Part shown: positions 7,491-13,665 of the stretch, piece after piece
How positions within the stretch are numbered: the first letter of the stretch is position 1
Layout of the letters: each line of letters begins with the position of its first letter
Program-made: the position numbers and the translations under genes
Assembly (NCBI GenBank): GCA_023392945.1
Contig: JAEWNB010000137.1
Coordinates: 1 to 14,936, forward strand
Length of the DNA: 14,936 bases
Origin: Bacteroidota bacterium
Lineage (GTDB): Bacteria > Bacteroidota > Bacteroidia > Bacteroidales > WCHB1-69
Reading direction: 5' to 3'
The notes under the pieces: model-generated
The model's input: only the letters and a program-made list of their open reading frames with translations
Database searches by the model: none
Told to the model about the DNA's origin: nothing

Positions 7491-9773
7491 ATGTATAGAA
7501 TTTCAAAGAATCAACAACTCACCCCAGATACCTATTTGCTCAAAGTAGAAGCCCCTCGGATTGCCAATTCTGCACAACCCGGTCAATTTGTGATTGTGGT
7601 TATTGACAAAAAAGGAGAAAGAATACCCTTGACTATCTGTGATTTTGACCTTTCTACCGGAATAATTACTTTAGTTATTAAAGCCATTGGAAAATCAACA
7701 ATAAGAATGGTACAACTTAAGGAAGGAGATTTTTTTGAAGACATAGTAGGTCCATTGGGTAAGCCGGCTGCCTGGACGCATACTCCTGTTGAAGAACTTA
7801 AAAATAAAAAATTTGTCTTTATTGGAGGGGGTGTTGGCATTGCGCCAATTTATCCTCAGGTTAAATGGCTTCACGAAAAAGGTGTCAAAGCGGATGTCAT
7901 CATCGGGGCACGTTCACAAAACATGTTGATTTTTGAAGATGAACTTCGCAGCATGTCTGATAATCTATATGTTACCACTGACGATAATACCGGCAAAATT
8001 ACCGGATTAGTTACAGATGTTTTAAGAGACTTGATAGAAAACAAGGGCATAAAGTATGACAAAATCATTGCCATTGGACCGATGATAATGATGAAATTTG
8101 TGGTAGATGTTGCAAAAGAGTTTGCTATTCCATCTGTTGTCAGCCTCAATTCGATGATGGTTGATGGCACAGGGATGTGTGGTGCCTGCAGAGTTACCGT
8201 TGGGGGCAAAACCCGCTTTACTTGTGTGGACGGACCGGAATTTGAGGGAGAGTTGGTTGATTTTGATGAGTCAATGCGTCGTCAGGCTTTATTTGCCACA
8301 GATTTTGGAAGGAAATTCATTGAAAAAGAGGAAAAAAATGAAAATCATATTTGCCATATTGGTGGAATAACAGATATTATTCCCGATAGAAAAAAAAGAG
8401 TTCCCGTCAGAGAACAAATGGCTTCAATCCGCAAGACTAACTTTAATGAAGTTTGCTTTGGGTACAATGCAGAAGAGGCAATATTAGAAGCTAAAAGATG
8501 TCTTCAATGCAAAAAACCATTTTGCGTTGATGGCTGCCCTGTCAGGATTAATATCCCTGAGTTTATTAAATGTGTGGCAGAAGGACAGTTTGATGAAGCT
8601 GCCAAAGTAATTGACCGTGATTCGGCTTTACCGGCAGTTTGCGGTCGCGTTTGTCCTCAAGAGACACAGTGTGAAATGAAGTGCATTCTTGGACGCAAAG
8701 GAGACCCTGTCTCAATAGGTAAATTGGAAAGATTTGTAGGGGACTGGTCAAGAGAGCATCAACTGATTTTAAGAGAACCTATTCCAAAAAATGGTCACAA
8801 AATTGCCGTTGTGGGCAGTGGTCCCGCAGGCATCACCTGTGCCAAAGAATTGCTTATAAAAGGGTATGAAGTTACCCTATTCGAAGCCCTTCATGAATTT
8901 GGGGGTGTTTTGGTATATGGAATTCCATCCTTCCGTCTTCCTAAAGAAAGTGTTGTAAAATATGAAATTGAGAATGTCCGCAAATTAGGAGCAAAATTTG
9001 AAAAAAATGTGGTGGTTGGAAAGACAATCTCGATTGATCAGCTTTTTAATGAAGAAAAATTTGAAGCAATTTTTATTGGAACAGGAGCCGGCCTTCCAAA
9101 TTTTATGAACATTCCCGGGGAAAATCTAAATGGAGTCCTTTCTGCCAACGAATTTCTGACACGGAATAATCTGTTATTTGCTTATAAAGAAGGTTATGAC
9201 ACTCCAAATTTTATTGGAAAGAATACAACCATTGTCGGAGGTGGGAATGTTGCCATGGATGCTGCCAGAACTGCCTTAAGACTTGGAGCAAAGGTTCAGA
9301 TTGTATACCGGCGCTCTGAAGCTGAACTACCCGCCCGTATTGAAGAAGTTGAACATGCAAAAGAAGAAGGAATCAAATTTCATCTGCTATGTAATCCTAT
9401 CAAAATTATGCCGGATGATAAAGGTCAGGTTAAGGGTATTAAATGCATCCGAATGTCATTGGGAGAACCCGACGCTTCGGGAAGAAGGAAACCTGTAGAA
9501 ATACCCGGATCTGAATTTATTCTGGAGACTGACATGGTGATTATGGGTATCGGCACCTCCCCTAACCCAATGATTGCAAATAATACGCCCGGATTGGAGA
9601 TTAATAAATGGAAGTGTATTGTCATTGACGAAAAAACCGGTCAAACTTCACGAGAAAGAGTATTTGCCGGTGGCGATGCCGTCAGCGGTGCTGCAACCGT
9701 TATTTTAGCTATGGAGGCAGGCAAACTGGCAGCCTCTTCTATCGATAAATTTATTCAAAATGATGCTATATAA
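7491..9773 (+). CDS. Fused NfnA-NfnB type NADH/ferredoxin:NADP+ oxidoreductase (annotated elsewhere as PyrK-GltD fusion or sulfide dehydrogenase)
   Basis: A 760-residue cytosolic iron-sulfur flavoprotein. Residues 1-100 form an FAD-binding barrel (RIPLTI at 44-49); GGGVGIAP at 112-119 starts the NAD domain; the [2Fe-2S] site is Asp225-x4-Cys230-x2-Cys233-x11-Cys245. A linker at about 260-300 joins a GltD-like half: cysteines 337, 340, 345, 349 and 384, 388, 394, 398 for two [4Fe-4S] clusters, FAD motif GSGPAG at 442-447, NADPH motif GGGNVAMD at 583-590 followed by YRRS, and the closing GGDAVSG at about 727-733. In NfnAB these two halves are separate subunits that couple NADH, reduced ferredoxin and NADP+ by flavin-based bifurcation. 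SudAB sulfide dehydrogenase has the same domains, so the physiological reaction is inferred. It lies 46 bases after fumC and 73 before the malic enzyme. Confidence 0.88.
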   Translation: MYRISKNQQLTPDTYLLKVEAPRIANSAQPGQFVIVVIDKKGERIPLTICDFDLSTGIITLVIKAIGKSTIRMVQLKEGDFFEDIVGPLGKPAAWTHTPVEELKNKKFVFIGGGVGIAPIYPQVKWLHEKGVKADVIIGARSQNMLIFEDELRSMSDNLYVTTDDNTGKITGLVTDVLRDLIENKGIKYDKIIAIGPMIMMKFVVDVAKEFAIPSVVSLNSMMVDGTGMCGACRVTVGGKTRFTCVDGPEFEGELVDFDESMRRQALFATDFGRKFIEKEEKNENHICHIGGITDIIPDRKKRVPVREQMASIRKTNFNEVCFGYNAEEAILEAKRCLQCKKPFCVDGCPVRINIPEFIKCVAEGQFDEAAKVIDRDSALPAVCGRVCPQETQCEMKCILGRKGDPVSIGKLERFVGDWSREHQLILREPIPKNGHKIAVVGSGPAGITCAKELLIKGYEVTLFEALHEFGGVLVYGIPSFRLPKESVVKYEIENVRKLGAKFEKNVVVGKTISIDQLFNEEKFEAIFIGTGAGLPNFMNIPGENLNGVLSANEFLTRNNLLFAYKEGYDTPNFIGKNTTIVGGGNVAMDAARTALRLGAKVQIVYRRSEAELPARIEEVEHAKEEGIKFHLLCNPIKIMPDDKGQVKGIKCIRMSLGEPDASGRRKPVEIPGSEFILETDMVIMGIGTSPNPMIANNTPGLEINKWKCIVIDEKTGQTSRERVFAGGDAVSGAATVILAMEAGKLAASSIDKFIQNDAI

Positions 9774-9846
9774 TTGATCGTTTGGGATGCTGTTTGATTG
9801 CTATCAATTATGCTATTTCTTCTTGAACTGTAAATAATTTTAATCT

Positions 9847-11298
9847 ATGAAACATAAAATATCGTACCTGGAAGATATCATTTCGCTATTCCCTGATAAC
9901 TTAACTGAAGAACAAATTGCCAAAGCTAAAACATTGTTTTATAAGCAACTTGCATTGGAAGCTCATCAATTTTACGGAGGAAAAATGCAAACCATCCCCA
10001 AAGCTCCTATCTATGGATTAAACTGGTTTAATGTGTGGTACACACCGGGCGTTTCTGCTGTTTCCACCACAATCAGAGATGACAATAATGCCTCTTTTTT
10101 ACTGAATAACCGGAAAAATATGGTTGCTGTTGTAAGTGACAGCACCAGAGTATTGGGTGATGGTGACTGCACTGCTCCGGGCGGGCTCGGTGTGATGGAA
10201 GGCAAAGCGATGTTGATGAAGTTTTTGGGTGGCGTTGACGCTGTTGCTCTCTGCATCGATAGCAAAGATAAGAATGGCAATCATTCAGCAGACAAAATTA
10301 TTGACTTTGTCAAAATGGTTCAGCCGAGTTTTGGAGCCATTAACCTGGAAGACATTTCACAACCCAACTGCTTTAAAGTGCTTGACATTCTTCGTGATGA
10401 ATGCAATATTCCGGTATGGCACGATGATGCTCAGGGAACCGCCTGTGTCACTTTAGCAGGTGTTATCAATGCTTTAGCACTGGCAGATAAAAATCTGCAA
10501 AATGCAAGAATAGTATTGTTCGGCGCCGGTGCTGCCAATACCAGCATTGCCCGCCTAATGATTGCCGACGGAGCAAAACCGGAAAACATCATTATGTTTG
10601 ATGATAAAGGGACCCTTCATGATGGGAGAACTGATTATCAGAATAATCCTCAATACTACCGCCAATGGGATTTGTGCAAAATCACCAACCCAAAACATAT
10701 TCTTACTCAAGAAGAAGCATTCAAAGGTGCCGACATTGTGATTGCGCTCTCAAAACCGGGTCCTGACACGTTAAAAAAAGAGTGGATTTCTCTGATGTCT
10801 CCCAAATCAATAGTTTTTGCCTGTGCTAATCCGGTTCCTGAAATTTATCCGTACCTTGCCAAAGAAGCAGGGGCTTTCATTGTGGCAACCGGCAGAGGCG
10901 ATTTTCCCAATCAGGTTAATAATTCTATCTGTTTCCCTTCAATATTAAAAGGCACTTTATTGGTTTCTTCTAAGAAGATCACAGATAATATGGCTATCAG
11001 AGCCGCTCACTCAATAGCGGAATTTGCCCGGTCACGAGGAATATCCCCTGATAATATCATGCCAAATATGCTTGAAAGTGAATTATTCCCGACTGTTGCA
11101 GCAGAGGTTGCCATGCAGGCAATTCAAGATGGAGTAGCTTTGAATATTAAATCTAAATCAGAAGTCTATCTTACTGCAAAACAAGATATCGAAGAGAGTC
11201 ATGCGATCACCCAATTCCTACAGGAGAAAGGATTCATTAAAGAATTTCCGAAAGAAATAATACTCAATGTGGTGAAAAAAGTTGAAAAAATGCTTTAA
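9847..11298 (+). CDS. Malic enzyme (oxaloacetate-decarboxylating malate dehydrogenase)
   Basis: A 483-residue cytosolic enzyme that oxidatively decarboxylates malate to pyruvate and CO2 with NAD or NADP. Catalytic residues are visible: Tyr65 in YTPGVSA, Lys120 in VMEGKAM, metal ligands Glu168/Asp169 in LEDIS and Asp193/Asp194 in the HDDAQGTA motif. The Rossmann motif GAGAAN lies at 226-231 and CANPVPEI follows at about 324-331. Length fits the short bacterial class without the C-terminal phosphotransacetylase domain. Two blocks differ from the common type: STRVLGDGDCTAPGG in place of the usual GTAVLGLG-type loop, and HDDAQGTA in place of HDDQHGTA. Cofactor preference cannot be read reliably. 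It follows the NfnAB-like gene by 73 bases and overlaps the convergent DUF819 gene by 4. Confidence 0.92.
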   Translation: MKHKISYLEDIISLFPDNLTEEQIAKAKTLFYKQLALEAHQFYGGKMQTIPKAPIYGLNWFNVWYTPGVSAVSTTIRDDNNASFLLNNRKNMVAVVSDSTRVLGDGDCTAPGGLGVMEGKAMLMKFLGGVDAVALCIDSKDKNGNHSADKIIDFVKMVQPSFGAINLEDISQPNCFKVLDILRDECNIPVWHDDAQGTACVTLAGVINALALADKNLQNARIVLFGAGAANTSIARLMIADGAKPENIIMFDDKGTLHDGRTDYQNNPQYYRQWDLCKITNPKHILTQEEAFKGADIVIALSKPGPDTLKKEWISLMSPKSIVFACANPVPEIYPYLAKEAGAFIVATGRGDFPNQVNNSICFPSILKGTLLVSSKKITDNMAIRAAHSIAEFARSRGISPDNIMPNMLESELFPTVAAEVAMQAIQDGVALNIKSKSEVYLTAKQDIEESHAITQFLQEKGFIKEFPKEIILNVVKKVEKML

Positions 11299-12482
11299 AC
11301 AGGCATAAAATTCCCTAATATTTCAGCCAATATCACCCCTAAATAAGTACCAATTGCATAGCCGACCAAGCCTATAACAATTCCACTAATCAGCACTTTT
11401 TTATTTTTCATGGCTTCCACAATTGGCGGAATAAAAGGAGGCGAACAAAGCAATCCGATATGGGCAACAGCAAATAAATCGCCCGGGACTTTGGTAATTC
11501 TTGAGAAAATAATATGCAACACAACCGATGTGATCAGAATATACAATATAAAGTAAAATATATTCATTGAAGTAGTGTTGATGCTGTATATATCAAACTG
11601 TGAAGCAACCACCACACTGAAAATCAGGATAAAGAACATCCCCAGTTCAAAAGTTTTGGGAAGTTCCCGAATCGGTTTATAAAAAGAGGCTGCAATTGCT
11701 AAAGTAGTAATAGTTAAAATGATAACCAATTCATTTAATTTTCCGGTTATCAATAATGACAACCCGGCTCCAATTCCCAAGAAAACGATAGAGATCAACA
11801 AGGAAAGCAATAATTTAGGGAAGACCTTTTTAGTAAACATACCTCCGTAATTTTCAATTCCATTTTCTTCAAATGCCTTAATTTCTGTTGATTCAACAGT
11901 GGTTGACTTATCTTCAAAGGGCATTATCCATCTAAAAAACTTATATCCACCGGCAACCAAAAACATAATAAATGGAAAAGTAACCAGCATTTCAAAAGTA
12001 TAGGCCAAGGTAATAGTCGTTGGATCAACATTTAGGGCTTGTCCTAAAGCAAAAAAATTCATTGTTCCCCCGGTATAGATTCCCGTCATCATTCCGGCAA
12101 TATTTGCCAAATTATCTACTCCTGAATTTCTAAAAATAAAAAAGGCTGAGACAACCGCAATAATAATTGACAAAACACCCCCCAATAAAGCAGCAATTGT
12201 TTTAGGGAGAGACTTCGTCCACAGTTTAAAATCACAATTAAATAACATCAATGGGATGGCCAACGGAACCGCAATATTCTGAATCCACTTTTGAATGGAT
12301 GACATTGTCTCAGCATCCGGGGCATCTCCAACTGGGACAAATCCCACCAAAGCCATAATTATACCAACTGCATAAGCCAAAATCACCGTTCCAATCTGTT
12401 TGATGATTTTATACTTACGAAATAAATAAATGATTAAAATTGGAGATAGAACGTAAATAAGAGTAATAATAATGACATTCAT
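11295..12482 (-). CDS. DUF819 family integral membrane protein (YjcL-like)
   Basis: A 395-residue inner-membrane protein with about ten or eleven spans. The 'GMMTGIYTGGTMNFFALGQAL' block after the fourth or fifth span and the C-terminal 'GYAIGTYLGVILAEIL' span match the DUF819/YjcL family as I recall it. The two halves look like an internal duplication of five-span units, a transporter-like architecture. A charged cytoplasmic loop at about residues 185-215 divides them. The substrate is unknown. It has its own promoter-like box at 12528-12535 and shares its last 4 bases with the malic enzyme gene on the other strand. Proximity to the malate genes does not by itself show a C4-acid role. Confidence 0.85.
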   Translation of the reverse strand: MNVIIITLIYVLSPILIIYLFRKYKIIKQIGTVILAYAVGIIMALVGFVPVGDAPDAETMSSIQKWIQNIAVPLAIPLMLFNCDFKLWTKSLPKTIAALLGGVLSIIIAVVSAFFIFRNSGVDNLANIAGMMTGIYTGGTMNFFALGQALNVDPTTITLAYTFEMLVTFPFIMFLVAGGYKFFRWIMPFEDKSTTVESTEIKAFEENGIENYGGMFTKKVFPKLLLSLLISIVFLGIGAGLSLLITGKLNELVIILTITTLAIAASFYKPIRELPKTFELGMFFILIFSVVVASQFDIYSINTTSMNIFYFILYILITSVVLHIIFSRITKVPGDLFAVAHIGLLCSPPFIPPIVEAMKNKKVLISGIVIGLVGYAIGTYLGVILAEILGNFMPV

Positions 12483-12527
12483 ATTTTTACTATTTAAGAT
12501 TTAACATGAAATAAACCATTTGCGGGA

Positions 12528-12535
12528 CAAAAATA
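12528..12535 (-). promoter_or_regulatory. Probable DUF819 promoter, -7 box (TATTTTTG)
   Basis: The minus-strand octamer matches TAnnTTTG, with a TTG at 12554-12552 near the -33 position. Predicted start of transcription is around 12524, leaving a leader of about 40 bases before the ATG at 12482. Confidence 0.45.
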
Positions 12536-12605
12536 AACATTTATTTTTAATCAATAACATTTATTAACATTTTTTGCTCCTAAAATTTCCCTTCTTATTT
12601 CATTT

Positions 12606-12628
12606 ATCATAAAGCATTATTTTATGAT
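12606..12628. terminator. AT-only hairpin ATCATAAA / TTTATGAT, possible weak terminator
   Basis: A perfect 8-bp inverted repeat with a 7-base loop, extendable by three more pairs past one mismatch. On the minus strand it begins right at the stop codon of the degenerate frame (TAA at 12630-12628), where a gene's terminator would be expected. It has no G/C pairs apart from one and no clear downstream T-run, so it is weak. Confidence 0.3.
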
Positions 12629-12774
12629 TAATAAATTTTAAAGTGTCTCTTGGACAAGCTACGATGAAAGTAATAAATCCTACTATAATAGTAGTCCACC
12701 ACATAAATTTCTTTGACTTCAGCGATTAATTAAGGAAGTTCTTCATAATTATCGCTTTTACCTTCAAAAAAAAC
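12628..12774 (-). pseudogene. Possible remnant of a small gene, one internal stop
   Basis: The minus strand reads VFFEGKSDNYEELP, a TAA at 12732-12730, then LIAEVKEIYVVDYYYSRIYY followed by FHRSLSKRHFKIY and a TAA at 12630-12628. Both sides of the internal stop share one frame and look protein-like, rich in charged and aromatic residues. I do not recognise the family. It lies just downstream of the MGTDIH gene and could be the tail of a third small gene damaged by a point mutation, or chance. Confidence 0.25.
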
Positions 12775-12863
12775 TTAAAACTTAATATTCAAATATAGTT
12801 ATTTCTATCGCAAGTTGTCAAATAAGCCCTTTAAATGCTTAATAATCAGAAAATATTGACAAT

Positions 12864-13391
12864 TTAATTATCAAAATAGAGTACAAGTCGAGTATCATAT
12901 CCGGCATTTTCAAAAGCTTCCATAGATTTATAAGTAGCCATATAGCAAATTTGAGGCATCTGTTCTTTGTAATCTTTATAGAAAATTAATGCTTGTTGAT
13001 ATTCAGAAAATGACAGCCATGTGTCTGTATGAAAATCAGGATCATCCACCCAACATGGGATATTGTCAACATAATATATACTGCAACCATATTTTTCTTT
13101 ATATTCAATAGCCTCTTCAATAGTGCAATCCCTCAGAGATTTTTCAAATTCTTCACTAAATTCTCCAATAAATAAGAACCTTGAATCTCGAATATATACA
13201 CTTAATTCATTAATTGGTATTTTTCCTTTCGCCTTAAATGAGTTTGGGGCATCTCCTCTAGCTTCAGCTAAGATATAAAACATGGTGTAATCTCTTTCCA
13301 ACAATAATTCATCAGAGGAAAAGGATTTCCAAGAATTATTCTCATTATTTCTTTCTCTATATTCAATAAAAGCATGAATATCAGTTCCCAT
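12864..13391 (-). CDS. Uncharacterised 'MGTDIH' family protein, phage-associated
   Basis: A 175-residue soluble protein. The start at ATG 13391 gives MGTDIHAFIEYR, the near-invariant opening of an uncharacterised family I recall mostly from phages and scattered bacterial genomes. Other shared landmarks: RDYTMFYILAEARG at about 34-47, a His-x-x-x-Trp-Leu block (HTDTWLSFSEYQ) at about 119-130, and the terminal RLVLYFDN. The frame is open upstream to an ATG at 13508, but that 39-residue extension overlaps the 61-residue membrane protein gene and is surely not translated. The function is unknown; the conserved Asp/His at the start and HxxxW block hint at an active or metal site (inference). It follows the small membrane protein by 25 bases. 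Confidence 0.8.
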   Translation of the reverse strand: MGTDIHAFIEYRERNNENNSWKSFSSDELLLERDYTMFYILAEARGDAPNSFKAKGKIPINELSVYIRDSRFLFIGEFSEEFEKSLRDCTIEEAIEYKEKYGCSIYYVDNIPCWVDDPDFHTDTWLSFSEYQQALIFYKDYKEQMPQICYMATYKSMEAFENAGYDTRLVLYFDN

Positions 13392-13416
13392 AATACACTT
13401 TTTTTTATCAATTAGC

Positions 13417-13602
13417 TTATTCCTCTTTATCGAGATTGTTCTTCTTTTTAATTCTCTTGTGAATATAAAAACCGATAATATAACCGAGTAGCACTCCGAC
13501 AATTGCACCTATCATCAAAGGAAACTTATTAGGAATATCTAGAAAAAATATCAACAGAATGCAGATTCCGACCAATAGAGTAAAGCGAAATACGTGGTTC
13601 AT
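13417..13602 (-). CDS. Small two-span membrane protein
   Basis: A 61-residue protein with two hydrophobic helices, at about residues 6-21 and 28-47, a glycine-rich second helix (GAIVGVLLGYIIGFYI), and a strongly basic tail (HKRIKKKN) that would remain in the cytoplasm. No family is recognised. It starts at ATG 13602 and ends 25 bases before the MGTDIH gene on the same strand, so the two are probably co-transcribed. The well-formed helix-turn-helix layout and positive-inside tail support a real gene over a chance frame. Confidence 0.55.
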   Translation of the reverse strand: MNHVFRFTLLVGICILLIFFLDIPNKFPLMIGAIVGVLLGYIIGFYIHKRIKKKNNLDKEE

Positions 13603-13665
13603 AGCATCTTAATTTATTGACATTAATATTAGGTAAATCTATTAAATTGCTAAACTAAAGCAAGA

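Larger units (their letters stand above)
12483..12863. other. AT-rich intergenic region with a degenerate reading frame
   Basis: A 381-base gap between two minus-strand genes. It contains the DUF819 promoter box (12528-12535), a hairpin (12606-12628), and a minus-strand frame with one internal stop (12628-12774). The stretch 12775-12863 holds only AT-rich sequence with no frame or repeat I can support. On the plus strand a 21-codon frame from ATG 12664 is antisense to the degenerate frame and too short to call. Confidence 0.6.

Noticed and set aside
7871..8209. 112-codon minus-strand frame inside the NfnAB-like gene
   Set aside because: Antisense to the conserved NAD and [2Fe-2S] regions; composition is what codon bias on the other strand produces.
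7491..9773. Calling the fusion a dihydroorotate dehydrogenase subunit or glutamate synthase
   Set aside because: No pyrD, other pyrimidine gene or gltB-like large subunit is nearby, and the Asp ligand and two-half architecture fit NfnAB or SudAB better.
13392..13508. Upstream extension of the MGTDIH gene to ATG 13508 (214 residues)
   Set aside because: The extra 39 residues overlap the 61-residue membrane protein gene and have no family-like sequence, while the MGTDIH motif is the known family N-terminus.
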